A DNA stretch of 14,572 nt, taken from the NCBI GenBank assembly GCA_949045875.1, contig CARPYP010000036.1:2192-16763 (forward strand). Direction: 5' to 3'. The notes beneath the pieces were generated by a model. It was not told the origin of the DNA and searched no databases. It saw nothing but the letters and a program-made list of their open reading frames with translations. Source of the stretch: an uncultured Clostridia bacterium (GTDB taxonomy: Bacteria; Bacillota; Clostridia; TANB77; CAG-508). Positions 7,109 through 14,428 of the stretch are shown piece after piece (position 1 is the first letter of the stretch; the number at the start of each line of letters is the position of its first letter). A program made the translations under genes and the position numbers.

Positions 7109-7711
7109 ATGGTAGATATGAAAAAAGAAAAAGCAGAGGGTAATGACAAAGAGTCAAGATTATTAAACACAGCCTTTAAGTTATTTACAGAAAAGGGAAT
7201 GAAAGATACATCAATACAGGATATAGTGGATAATGCAAATGTGGCAAAAGGCACATTCTATCTATACTTTAAAGACAAATATGAGATAAGAGATATATTA
7301 ATAGCAAAAAAATCAAATAAATTATTCAATGAAGCATTAAAAGAGCTAAGAAAAAATTATATTGCAAATTTATCAGACCAAGTTATATTTATAATAAATT
7401 ATGTAATTGATGAATTAGTAAAAGCACCTACACTGTTAAAATTTATATCTAAAGATTTATCTTGGGGAATTTATAATAAAAATGTAAGAAAGATATATGA
7501 AGAAACATGTGAAGACAGTATGTATAAACTTTTTATAAAGGGAGTAGAAGAAAATCATATAGATTTGAAGAATCCAGAGGTTACTCTTTTTATGATAATA
7601 GAACTAGTAAGCTCAACTTGTTTTAATTCTATTTTATATAGCGAACCATTACCAATAAATGAATTTAAGCCATATTTATATGATACAATTAGAAATATGA
7701 TAAGGCCTTAA
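7109..7711 (+). CDS. TetR/AcrR family transcriptional regulator
   Basis: A 200-residue regulator. Residues of about 14-60 form the TetR helix-turn-helix domain: SRLLNTAFKLFTEKGMKDTS, then IQDIVDNANVAKGTFYLYF, with the typical GTFYLYFKDK recognition and turn region. The rest is a helical ligand-binding domain with no specific signature. The gene is divergent from the MMPL operon, and both promoters share a TGACC...GTC palindrome. It is therefore probably the repressor of the exporter and of itself, released by an unknown, likely hydrophobic, ligand. The start is uncertain. An ATG at 7109 and another at 7118 are in frame, and no strong ribosome binding site is present; AGAAAG at 7101-7106 fits 7118 better by spacing. 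Confidence 0.92.
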   Translation: MVDMKKEKAEGNDKESRLLNTAFKLFTEKGMKDTSIQDIVDNANVAKGTFYLYFKDKYEIRDILIAKKSNKLFNEALKELRKNYIANLSDQVIFIINYVIDELVKAPTLLKFISKDLSWGIYNKNVRKIYEETCEDSMYKLFIKGVEENHIDLKNPEVTLFMIIELVSSTCFNSILYSEPLPINEFKPYLYDTIRNMIRP

Positions 7712-7749
7712 CTACAAATTTGCTTTCATTGCATTGTTATTATTGTAAA

Positions 7750-7866
7750 ATGAACTTTTTATATAGGTTTATTGCAATAGGATGTGGAGTACTTAATTCA
7801 GCTACTAATATTTTTACATTTAAGAAATTTGCAAGGAACAGCAACAAAAAAGTTTTAAAGTTATGA
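7750..7866 (+). pseudogene. 38-codon ORF, possible internally deleted GtrA remnant
   Basis: A short open frame starts MNFLYRFIAIGCGVLNSATN and continues IFTFKKFARNSNKKVLKL. The first part resembles the first membrane helix of GtrA-family flippase-like proteins (RF-IxG-xxN). The second resembles the loop after their second helix (N-xxTFKK). A normal GtrA is about 120-150 residues, so most of it is missing. The stop codon overlaps the ATGA at 7863-7866, just before the ribosome binding site of the decarboxylase gene, so translation could be coupled. It has no good ribosome binding site of its own. The GtrA link rests on a short resemblance, and a genuine small protein remains possible. Confidence 0.35.
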
Positions 7867-7880
7867 GAGGAGAACAGGAT

Positions 7881-9113
7881 ATGTTTAATGCAAGAGAATT
7901 ACAAAAAAAATATGGAAGTCCTTTGTATGTATATATGAAAGAGGTATTAGACACCAGATGTATGAAAATGAAGGCTTTTGGAAATGAAGTCAAAAACAAT
8001 TTGCCTAGTGGAATAGAGGTATCGCTACATTATTCTACTAAAGCAAATGCTAATCCATTTGTGCTAAAGACAGTAAGGAAGCATGGGTTAAAGGTAGACT
8101 GTATGTCTATGGGAGAGTTGGATATCAACGAGAAATCCTGTTTTACACCCAGTGAAATGTTATATGTATGTAATAACATTAAAGCAGAAGAAATGATAGA
8201 AGTCCATGACAGAGTAAGTCTCATGTGTTTGGATTCTATCTCACAGGTGGAAACTTATGGGAAAAACTTTCCTGGTACTGAGTTAATGGTGCGAATCAAC
8301 ACTGGCACTGAGGGTGTAGGACATTCAGAAAAAGTAAAAACTTCAGGTAAAGATACAAAGTTTGGAATCAGTGAGAAAAACTTTGAAGAACTTTTTGAAG
8401 TAGTAGAAAAGTATAATTTACGAATTGTGGGGATCCATCAGCATTTAGGAAGCTTATTCTTAAATAATAAGATTCCTGATTACATTAATGGTGTAAAATC
8501 TGGACTTCACATGATTAAGAAATACTTTAAAGACGTCAAAATCGTTGATTTAGGAGGAGGCTTTGGTGTTCCTTATGAATTAGGAGAAGAGGAATTAGAT
8601 TTATCTCTTGTGGCGCATTTACTTAATCCAATTCTTAATGAATTTGTATCAGGATATCATTCAGTGAGAGAGTTTAAATTTGAACCAGGACGCTATATCC
8701 CATGTGAAGCGGGATATTTAGTGGGAGAAGTAACAGCGGTCAAAGATGGATATATAGGTACCAACATTGGTATGGGCATGTTAGTACGTCCAAGTATGTA
8801 TGATTCATATCATGAGATAACTTTGCCTGAGAGCAATGGGGAACTGGTAACAGTGAAATTTTGTGGAGATATCTGTGAGAGTGGTGATATCTTAGGAAAA
8901 AACAGAACTGTAAAATTACCCAAAGTAGGTGAGCCTGTTGTTGTTCACAATGCAGGTGCTTATGGATTTTCCATGGCATCAAATTACACAGGAAGAACCA
9001 GACCAGCAGAAGTATTAGTCTTACCTAATGGAGAAACTAAGCTTCTTAGAAAAGCAGAAACCATTGAAGATATGACAAGAAATATCTGCTGGGAAAACAT
9101 TAATAGTTTATAA
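7881..9113 (+). CDS. lysA: diaminopimelate decarboxylase-type PLP enzyme
   Basis: A 410-residue fold-type III PLP enzyme. It converts meso-diaminopimelate to L-lysine if the assignment is right. Seen motifs are YSTKANANP with the PLP lysine K54, the GIHQHLGS segment (184-191), the phosphate-binding GGGFG (225-229), EPGR (268-271), CESGD with the active-site cysteine C332, and the C-terminal GAYGFSMASNYTGRTRPAEV. This order is that of LysA rather than ornithine or arginine decarboxylases. I start at 7881 because GAGAGGAG (7865-7872) lies eight bases upstream; an in-frame ATG at 7863 precedes that site and has none itself. The codons are clearly less AT-rich than in neighbouring genes, with more CTG, GGC and CCC. 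There are no lysine-pathway neighbours. Both points suggest acquisition by transfer. A related decarboxylase of another substrate is possible. Confidence 0.85.
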   Translation: MFNARELQKKYGSPLYVYMKEVLDTRCMKMKAFGNEVKNNLPSGIEVSLHYSTKANANPFVLKTVRKHGLKVDCMSMGELDINEKSCFTPSEMLYVCNNIKAEEMIEVHDRVSLMCLDSISQVETYGKNFPGTELMVRINTGTEGVGHSEKVKTSGKDTKFGISEKNFEELFEVVEKYNLRIVGIHQHLGSLFLNNKIPDYINGVKSGLHMIKKYFKDVKIVDLGGGFGVPYELGEEELDLSLVAHLLNPILNEFVSGYHSVREFKFEPGRYIPCEAGYLVGEVTAVKDGYIGTNIGMGMLVRPSMYDSYHEITLPESNGELVTVKFCGDICESGDILGKNRTVKLPKVGEPVVVHNAGAYGFSMASNYTGRTRPAEVLVLPNGETKLLRKAETIEDMTRNICWENINSL

Positions 9114-9130
9114 TTTTGATTTCTATCCGA

Positions 9131-9162
9131 AAAGAGCATGTGGTGTATGCCACATACTCTTT
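9131..9162. terminator. hairpin terminator between lysA and the muramidase gene
   Basis: AAAGAGCATGTGG (9131-9143) pairs with CCACATACTCTTT (9150-9162) around the loop TGTATG, with one mismatch. It lies between convergent genes and overlaps the first two bases of the reverse stop codon at 9161-9163. The T-tracts are short, so termination may be partial in each direction. Confidence 0.75.
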
Positions 9163-10408
9163 AGTATATCCTCAATATTTGCCCAACAAAAATTAAATTA
9201 GGATTACGTATGCCATTAAGTCTAGCAATATTAGACACAGTAGTTCTATATCTTTTAGCAATTCTCCATAATCTATCACCTCTTTGAACTCTATAATAAA
9301 CATTCTGCATCTGGTTAATAGAGTTATCCAAAGGAATTCTTAAATGTTGACCAACATAGATTAAATTTGGATTTTTAATATTATTTAAAGAAACAATTTC
9401 ATTTACGGTTATTCCATAGCGATTAGCAATCTTAGATAAAGTATCACCTCTTTTTACAGTATATCTAACTTCCTTAGACTTATTAGGGTCATCAGAAACA
9501 GAAATTAATAATCTTTGACCTATGAAAATCAAATCAGGATTTTGGATATTATTTAATTTAACCAAGTTTTCAACAGTAGTATTATACCATAAAGCAATAT
9601 GAGATAAAGTATCTCCACGTTTTACATAATAGTAAATATTATTAGAGCTATCAGGATCAGGGGTAGGTTCAGGTTCAGGCTCTGGTTTAGGATCTGGGAT
9701 TACGCTACTATCAGAAAGAAAAATATTCTCTCTAAACTTATCTAAATCTACATTACCATTTATTCCATCAATTTTACCTTTATCAGAATATTGAAATCCA
9801 ATCCATTCATCCCAATTACCTGTACTTGTTGGAGTACTTACACCATATTCAGCAATCCATAGAGGATAAGACAAAGCTAATTCACGGCTAAAAACAGTTC
9901 TAGCATTATATTCATCACTATAAACAACACATTCTTTTTTAGTTAATTCTTCCAATTTTTGCAAAAAAGCAAATGAAATCTGATTAACTTTTTGAGCACC
10001 CAAACCATCAAAAACCTCAAAATCCATTGCAAGTCTACAATCAGGTGTAGTGCCAGAAATAACAGAATGGAAAAAAGTAGCTTCTCTAACAGCCTCTTCC
10101 TCGTTTCTAGCTCTGACAAAATGATAAAATCCGATTTTTAGTCCCTGAGCTTTGGCATTCTCATAATTAGTTCTAAAATAAGGGTCAATAATAGAAGAAC
10201 CTTCACTAGCCTTTATATAAACTACCTGTATTCCAGAGGCTTTAACTTTAGCATAATCAATGTGACCTTGATATTTACTTACATCAATACCAGAATATAT
10301 AATATTATTTTGAATAGGTGCAGCATAACTTATAGAATAAATAATACAAAAAATATGTATAAACAAAGCCAAAAACATAATAGAAAATTTAAGACCATTT
10401 CTTTTCAT
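9161..10408 (-). CDS. secreted GH25 muramidase with three LysM domains
   Basis: A 415-residue exported cell wall hydrolase. Residues 1-30 form a signal peptide or anchor (MKRNGLK, hydrophobic core, then SYAAP). Residues of about 37-230 are a glycoside hydrolase 25 domain: GIDVSKYQG with D42 and AMDFEVFD with D129 and E131 are the expected catalytic positions. This family cleaves the N-acetylmuramic acid to N-acetylglucosamine beta-1,4 bond of peptidoglycan. A Pro/Glu/Asp-rich linker (238-253) leads to three LysM modules at about 259-303, 315-358 and 370-414, each with a GD-L--IA pattern and an NP(D/N)LI(F/Y)(V/I)GQ end. The enzyme is probably wall-bound and used in growth or division rather than being phage lysin, because no phage genes are nearby. 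AGGAAAGGA lies about 11 bases before the ATG. No convincing promoter was found upstream. Confidence 0.93.
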   Translation of the reverse strand: MKRNGLKFSIMFLALFIHIFCIIYSISYAAPIQNNIIYSGIDVSKYQGHIDYAKVKASGIQVVYIKASEGSSIIDPYFRTNYENAKAQGLKIGFYHFVRARNEEEAVREATFFHSVISGTTPDCRLAMDFEVFDGLGAQKVNQISFAFLQKLEELTKKECVVYSDEYNARTVFSRELALSYPLWIAEYGVSTPTSTGNWDEWIGFQYSDKGKIDGINGNVDLDKFRENIFLSDSSVIPDPKPEPEPEPTPDPDSSNNIYYYVKRGDTLSHIALWYNTTVENLVKLNNIQNPDLIFIGQRLLISVSDDPNKSKEVRYTVKRGDTLSKIANRYGITVNEIVSLNNIKNPNLIYVGQHLRIPLDNSINQMQNVYYRVQRGDRLWRIAKRYRTTVSNIARLNGIRNPNLIFVGQILRIY

Positions 10409-10508
10409 AGAAAAACATCCTTTCCTAAGCTTAAAGTCATTTATTTATAATATTTATGATAATAAAAATGTGTGACAATTACAATTCACAGGAATTATAA
10501 TTCGTAAA

Positions 10509-10844
10509 TAAATTTGTGTTTGTATGGAGGATGAATTTTTAGGTGAATTTAAAATTGTAGAGGAAATGTAGGGGCGCACAGTGTGCGTCCGTGAAATAAT
10601 AGGATTTTAAAATTATAAAATATTAAATAAATGTAGGGGCAGGCCTTGTGTCTGCCCATCGAAGATAGAAATTATAATATTTTTATTTATTATAAATATA
10701 TTACATTTAATATTAAAATAAATAATATAAATTTAAAATTTCTACAATTCAACGGACGCACACTGTGCGCCCCTACAACGTATAATCACATAATCCTTTA
10801 TAAATTTTAAAACATATAATCCTCCCTACAACCCCAGATTTGTA
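10509..10844. mobile_element. MITE-like element, copy B
   Basis: Positions 10509-10778 repeat 6666-6935 of copy A in the same orientation with about six base differences, including both 25-bp hairpin modules (10567-10591 and 10753-10777) and the central module (10632-10657). The last 70 bases differ strongly. The right end is only loosely complementary to the left end, so the terminal inverted repeat is degraded or replaced here. No target duplication is evident. The right boundary is approximate. The element lies directly upstream of the promoter at 10858. Confidence 0.8.
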
Positions 10845-10857
10845 CATAAAAAATGTG

Positions 10858-10886
10858 TAGACAAATTTCAATTAATATGGTAATAT
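10858..10886 (+). promoter_or_regulatory. extended -10 promoter upstream of the toxin-antitoxin remnants and ABC-F gene
   Basis: TAGACA at 10858-10863 and TAATAT at 10881-10886 are 17 bases apart, and TGG before the -10 box gives an extended -10. It lies 14 bases after the copy B element. It may once have served the MntA/HepT pair and now probably drives the ABC-F gene, with a long leader of about 255 bases. Confidence 0.55.
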
Positions 10887-10908
10887 ATTACAAAAAGGAA
10901 AAAGAAGA

Positions 10909-11034
10909 AGGTATAGGGAGATAAAAGAAAAATTGCAAAAGGAAATAGATGGTTTTGAAAAATATGAAATAGTAGATAATTCACCAATAGATAGAGAAAT
11001 AAAGAAAACAGGAGTGGTAGTATATGAAAAATAA
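10909..11034 (+). pseudogene. C-terminal remnant of an MntA-like nucleotidyltransferase antitoxin
   Basis: An open frame without a plausible start reads REIKEKLQKEIDGFEKYEIV, then DNSPIDREIKKTGVVVYEK and a stop. This matches the usual C-terminal third of small MNT-domain nucleotidyltransferases (EIKEKL-E------DIVD, then EEIKKxGVVIYE). The N-terminal half with the GSRARG and D-x-D catalytic motifs is absent; upstream, the frame runs into unrelated sequence. It is followed by, and overlaps, a HepT-like fragment, which is the known gene order of MntA/HepT modules. The identification comes from recalled family patterns, not a search. Confidence 0.5.
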
Positions 11035-11134
11035 AGAAACTATTTCATTAAAAAAGATGATAGAATATATAGACAAAACACTAAGGTATACACATAATTG
11101 CGACTTTAAGTCATTTGCAAATAATGAAGAATAG
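11024..11134 (+). pseudogene. N-terminal remnant of a HepT-like (DUF86) toxin
   Basis: A 36-codon frame overlaps the MntA-like remnant by 11 bases. Its peptide starts MKNKETISLKKMIEYIDKTL and continues RYTHNCDFKSFANNEE. The pattern of I-xYIxKxLxYT followed by a hydrophobic F-xxF is the start of HepT/DUF86 proteins, which are normally about 110-140 residues. The stop cuts it before the R-x4-6-H active-site motif, so no toxin activity is expected. The stop is immediately followed by the ribosome binding site of the ABC-F gene, as if a deletion joined the two. A functional short peptide cannot be excluded. Confidence 0.5.
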
Positions 11135-11148
11135 GAAGGAGATAAAAA

Positions 11149-12729
11149 ATGTTAGTTTCAACAGGAGTTACAATAAGATTTGGAAAAAGAGTTTTATTTG
11201 AAGATGTAAATATTAGATTTGGAAAAGGAAATTGCTATGGTATTATAGGAGCAAATGGAGCAGGAAAATCAACTTTTTTAAAAGTATTATCAGGTGAAAT
11301 AGAGCCTAGTAAGGGAGAAGTAACACATGATAAAACAGAAAGATTATCAGTTTTAAGACAAGACCACTTTGCATTTGAAGACTATAAAGTATTAGATACA
11401 GTTATCATGGGAAATGAGCAATTATATAAAATAATGAAGGAAAAAGAAGAAATATATGCAAAACCCGACTTTTCAGAAGAAGATGGAATGAAAGCAGCAA
11501 AATTAGAAGAAAAATTTGCAGAATTAGACGGATGGAATGCAGAAGCGGACGCAGCAACATTATTAAATGATTTAGGAATATTAAGTGACCTGCACGATAA
11601 ATATATGAGAGAAATTGAGGCAAAAGATAAAGTAAAAGTATTATTAGCACAAAGTTTATTCGGAAACCCAGATATTTTGTTATTAGATGAACCTACAAAC
11701 GATTTAGACTTAAAAACAATAAACTGGTTACAAGAGTTTCTAATAAATTTTGAAAACACTGTAATAGTAGTATCACATGATAGATACTTTTTAAATAAAG
11801 TATGTACACACATTGCAGATGTAGACTTTGGAAAAATAACAGTTTATCCAGGAAACTATGATTTCTGGTATGAATCTAGTCAATTAGCATTAAGACAGGC
11901 AAAAGATGCAAACAAAAAGAAAGAAGAAAAAATAAAAGAACTACAAGAATTTATTGCAAGGTTTAGTGCAAATGCTTCTAAATCAAAACAAGCAACATCA
12001 AGAAAAAAATCGCTAGAAAAAATAGAATTAGAAGAGATAAAACCATCTAACAGAAAATATCCATATGTAGACTTTAAGCCAGACAGAGAACCAGGAAAAG
12101 AGATATTAAAAGTAGAAAATATAACCAAAACAATAAATGGAGAAAAGCTACTAGATAATATATCATTTACAGTAAAAAGTGATGATAAAATAGCATTCTT
12201 AGCAGACAATGAATTAGCAAAAACAGTATTATTCCAAATAATTGCAGGAGAAATAGAACCAGACTCAGGAACAATAACTTGGGGAACAACTATATCAAAT
12301 GATTATTTCCCAAAAGACAATAATTACTTATTCACACAAGATGCAAGTATCACAGATTGGTTAAGACAGTACTCAAAAGACCCAGATGAGACATATGTTA
12401 GAGGATTTTTAGGAAGAATGTTATTCTCTGGAGAAGAAGCTTTAAAAAATGTAAAAGTATTATCAGGAGGGGAAAAAGTTAGGTGTGTACTTTCAAAGCT
12501 AATGTTATCAGGGGCGAACTTTTTAATATTTGATGAACCTACAAACCATTTAGACATGGAAAGCATAACATCAGTAAATGAGGCCATGGTTAAATTCAAA
12601 GGAAATTTATTATTCACATCACATGATCATCAATTAACACAAACAGTAGCAAATAGAATAATAGATATAAAAAGTGACAAAGTAATAGACAAAGAATGTA
12701 CATACAATGAATATCTAGAAATAGAATAA
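11149..12729 (+). CDS. ABC-F family ATPase, YkpA/YbiT-like
   Basis: A 526-residue soluble protein with two ABC ATPase domains and no membrane segments, as in ABC-F factors that act on the ribosome. Domain 1 has Walker A GANGAGKST (34-42), Walker B ILLLDE (176-181) and switch His210. The linker region, about 244-300, is highly charged and includes RFSANASKSKQATSRKK, a hallmark of the YkpA/YbiT branch. Domain 2 has LSGGE (438-442), IFDEPTNHLD (460-469) and SHDHQ (491-495). Two sites are non-canonical: the domain 1 signature region reads IEAKDKVK (156-163), and the domain 2 P-loop reads ADNELAKT (352-359). Degenerate sites of this kind may be normal in Firmicute members. AGGAAGGAG lies shortly before the ATG. 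A role in translation or stress is inferred; resistance is not indicated. Confidence 0.92.
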   Translation: MLVSTGVTIRFGKRVLFEDVNIRFGKGNCYGIIGANGAGKSTFLKVLSGEIEPSKGEVTHDKTERLSVLRQDHFAFEDYKVLDTVIMGNEQLYKIMKEKEEIYAKPDFSEEDGMKAAKLEEKFAELDGWNAEADAATLLNDLGILSDLHDKYMREIEAKDKVKVLLAQSLFGNPDILLLDEPTNDLDLKTINWLQEFLINFENTVIVVSHDRYFLNKVCTHIADVDFGKITVYPGNYDFWYESSQLALRQAKDANKKKEEKIKELQEFIARFSANASKSKQATSRKKSLEKIELEEIKPSNRKYPYVDFKPDREPGKEILKVENITKTINGEKLLDNISFTVKSDDKIAFLADNELAKTVLFQIIAGEIEPDSGTITWGTTISNDYFPKDNNYLFTQDASITDWLRQYSKDPDETYVRGFLGRMLFSGEEALKNVKVLSGGEKVRCVLSKLMLSGANFLIFDEPTNHLDMESITSVNEAMVKFKGNLLFTSHDHQLTQTVANRIIDIKSDKVIDKECTYNEYLEIE

Positions 12730-12772
12730 TAAAAAGTTGCATTTATGCAACTTTTTATTATTCTATTTCTAG
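12715..12772. terminator. perfect 28-bp inverted repeat overlapping the ABC-F stop codon
   Basis: Positions 12715-12742 and 12745-12772 are exact reverse complements with only TT between them. The inner part (AAAAAGTTGCAT/ATGCAACTTTTT) has the form of an A/T-flanked terminator hairpin. The outer part extends into the last four codons of the ABC-F gene and covers its stop at 12727-12729. A palindrome this long and perfect is unusual for a terminator. Confidence 0.85.
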
Positions 12773-12815
12773 GAAAGTACTATGATTTATTAATTTTCAC
12801 AAAACAGTAGAGTGA

Positions 12816-12842
12816 TGTAGGGGCGACCATTGGTCGTCTGCG
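12816..12842. repeat. solo GTAGGGGCG hairpin module
   Basis: TGTAGGGGCGACC ATT GGTCGTCTGCG has the TGTAGGGGCG start of the hairpin modules in the two MITE-like elements, but a different stem (CGACC/GGTCG, 12824-12836). It stands alone between the ABC-F terminator and the end of the HD-GYP gene. It is GC-rich in an AT-rich spacer and probably belongs to a dispersed palindromic repeat family. Confidence 0.7.
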
Positions 12843-12856
12843 TAGAGGAGCCACTT

Positions 12857-13528
12857 TTATTCTATAGGAAATTGTTTCCTAATATCCTCAATCTCATCAA
12901 AATGATTATGTAATATATCCAAAAATACATCTGCAATATGGGGATCTAATTGAGTTCCTTTACATTTCTCTATTTCTGCTATTACAGCATCCAAAGGCAA
13001 TGCACCACGATAAACTCTATTAGAAGTCATAGCATCAAAAGTATCAGAAACAGAGGTAATCCTTGCAAGGAAGGGGATATTTTCACCAGAAAGTTTAGAA
13101 GGATAACCTTTACCATCATATCTTTCATGATGATGTAGGGCAATAGGAATTAAATTTTTAAAAATAATAGAATCAGACAATATATTAGCACCAATAGAAG
13201 AGTGAGTTTTCATAGTAGAATACTCATCATCAGTTAACTTATTATTTTTAAACAAAATATTATCAGGGATTCCAGATTTACCAATATCATGGAACAATCC
13301 ACCAACACGAAGTAAATCCAATTCCTTAGAAGGAAGACCAAGATATTTGCCAATCAGGACAGAATAAGCAGAGACTCTATTACAATGACCACGAGTATAA
13401 GTATCTTTATTAAAACTTCTAAATTTTTCAACATCTTCAATTTTATAAGAAAAGCTAGAAGCATTTAAAGTAGTAGTAGACTCAAAAGCTTTATTACTTT
13501 CTAAATTTGATGGAATAAATTTTTTCAT
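12857..13528 (-). CDS. HD-GYP domain phosphodiesterase
   Basis: A 223-residue stand-alone HD-GYP domain protein. It has H48 in the first helix region, the HD dyad in LFHDIGK (H80, D81, K84), H109, the signature HHERYDGKGYP (133-143), SDTFDAMTS (161-169) and GTQLDPHIADVF (191-202). These are the metal-binding and GYP-loop residues of enzymes that hydrolyse cyclic di-GMP, or in some cases other cyclic dinucleotides. There is no sensory, receiver or membrane domain; residues 1-40 are a low-complexity lead-in. Activity is likely because no key residue is missing. The start has AGGAGG 14 bases upstream, a longer spacing than usual, with no better start nearby. It is divergent from the signal peptidase gene. 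Confidence 0.92.
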   Translation of the reverse strand: MKKFIPSNLESNKAFESTTTLNASSFSYKIEDVEKFRSFNKDTYTRGHCNRVSAYSVLIGKYLGLPSKELDLLRVGGLFHDIGKSGIPDNILFKNNKLTDDEYSTMKTHSSIGANILSDSIIFKNLIPIALHHHERYDGKGYPSKLSGENIPFLARITSVSDTFDAMTSNRVYRGALPLDAVIAEIEKCKGTQLDPHIADVFLDILHNHFDEIEDIRKQFPIE

Positions 13529-13582
13529 ATAAACAATAAAATCCTCCTAAAATTAAAAATTATTATAAATACATCTCATTTT

Positions 13583-13611
13583 ACTATACTACATTATTTA
13601 CAATAATACAA
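13583..13611 (-). promoter_or_regulatory. promoter of the HD-GYP gene
   Basis: On the reverse strand, TTGTAT (13611-13606) and TATAGT (13588-13583) are 17 bases apart. The -10 box matches five of six consensus bases and the -35 box keeps TTG. Transcription would start near 13576, about 48 bases before the ATG. Confidence 0.6.
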
Positions 13612-13648
13612 GCAAAAAACAATAATGCAGGGAAATTTAAAAAAAATA

Positions 13649-13677
13649 TTGAGAAAATGAAAAAACTATTGTATAAT
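13649..13677 (+). promoter_or_regulatory. promoter of the signal peptidase gene
   Basis: TTGAGA (13649-13654) and a perfect TATAAT (13672-13677) are separated by exactly 17 bases. This is a strong housekeeping-type promoter. Transcription would start near 13684, about 32 bases before the GTG start codon. Confidence 0.88.
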
Positions 13678-13715
13678 AAGAAAGATAATAAAATTAACGA
13701 AAGGAAAAAATCAAG

Positions 13716-14360
13716 GTGGAAACAGAAAACAAAGAAATAGTAAAAGAAATATTAGAATGGATATATTGCATTATAATAGCAATTGTATTAGCTTTAATTG
13801 TTAGATACTATATAGGAACTCCAACAGTTGTTCAAATGGCATCAATGAAGCCAACATTTGAACAGGGAGATAGATTAATATTAAATAGATTAGCAGTAAC
13901 ATTAAAAAAAGACTTCAAGAGAGGAGAAGTTATAACATTTGAAGCGCCAAGTTCAGAATATAAAAGTTCAGCACAAGCAGATCAAAGCAATCCAGTTGCT
14001 AAATATGAATATCAACCAAAAAACATATTTAAAAAATTCACATACTATGTTTTAGACATAAAAAAGAAAAGTTATATAAAAAGAGTAATAGGACTTCCAG
14101 GGGAACATGTACAAATAGACAACGGAAATGTATATGTAGATGGAGCATTACTAAATGAAGAATATCTGCAAGAAGGATTAAAAACAACAAGTGAAATATT
14201 CACAGACATAAAAGTACCAGAAGGATATTTATTTGTAATGGGAGACAATAGAACAGGAAGCATGGACTCAAGGCAATTTGGGTGTATACCAATATCAAAA
14301 GTAGAAAGCAAAGTATGTTTAAGATTCTGGCCATTCAATAGATTCGGAACAGATTGGTAA
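13716..14360 (+). CDS. type I signal peptidase
   Basis: A 214-residue membrane-bound serine protease that removes signal peptides from exported proteins. Residues 1-14 are cytoplasmic, about 15-33 form the single membrane anchor, and the rest is the external catalytic domain. The nucleophile is S43 in MASMKPT. The general base is K122 in YIKRVIGLPGE. The GDNRTGSMDSR box lies at 176-186. An insert at about 80-118 between the catalytic boxes is usual in Gram-positive enzymes. The start codon is GTG, with AAGGA ten bases upstream; no ATG in this frame fits better. It has its own promoter and stands alone. It would process the signal peptides of the muramidase and the Leu-x-x-Gly protein seen nearby, as well as other exported proteins. 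Confidence 0.95.
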   Translation: METENKEIVKEILEWIYCIIIAIVLALIVRYYIGTPTVVQMASMKPTFEQGDRLILNRLAVTLKKDFKRGEVITFEAPSSEYKSSAQADQSNPVAKYEYQPKNIFKKFTYYVLDIKKKSYIKRVIGLPGEHVQIDNGNVYVDGALLNEEYLQEGLKTTSEIFTDIKVPEGYLFVMGDNRTGSMDSRQFGCIPISKVESKVCLRFWPFNRFGTDW

Positions 14361-14361
14361 C

Positions 14362-14425
14362 AGTTCAAATAAAATTACAAACAAATAAAAATTTATTTTT
14401 ATTTGTTGAAAATTTTATTTGAACT
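14362..14425. terminator. long AT-rich palindrome after the signal peptidase gene
   Basis: A perfect 15-bp outer stem (14362-14376 with 14411-14425, AGTTCAAATAAAATT) encloses a perfect 13-bp inner stem (14380-14392 with 14395-14407) across a three-base internal loop. It starts two bases after the stop codon, so termination is plausible. The stem has almost no GC and the 3' side has no separate T-tract, so it could instead be an extragenic palindromic repeat or an mRNA-stabilising structure. Confidence 0.55.
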
Positions 14426-14428
14426 ATA

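Noticed and set aside
6922..7143. Forward open frame of 73 codons across the right end of MITE copy A and the tetR leader
   Set aside because: It is composed of element sequence and promoter DNA, has no ribosome binding site, overlaps the tetR start in another frame and resembles no protein.
7863..7880. ATG at 7863 as start of the decarboxylase gene
   Set aside because: The strong GAGAGGAG site lies downstream of it and eight bases before the ATG at 7881, where the LysA-like N-terminus begins.
11382..12617. Reverse open frames opposite the ABC-F gene
   Set aside because: They mirror the strongly biased codons of the real gene; their Ser/Phe/Ile-rich products look like shadows of it.
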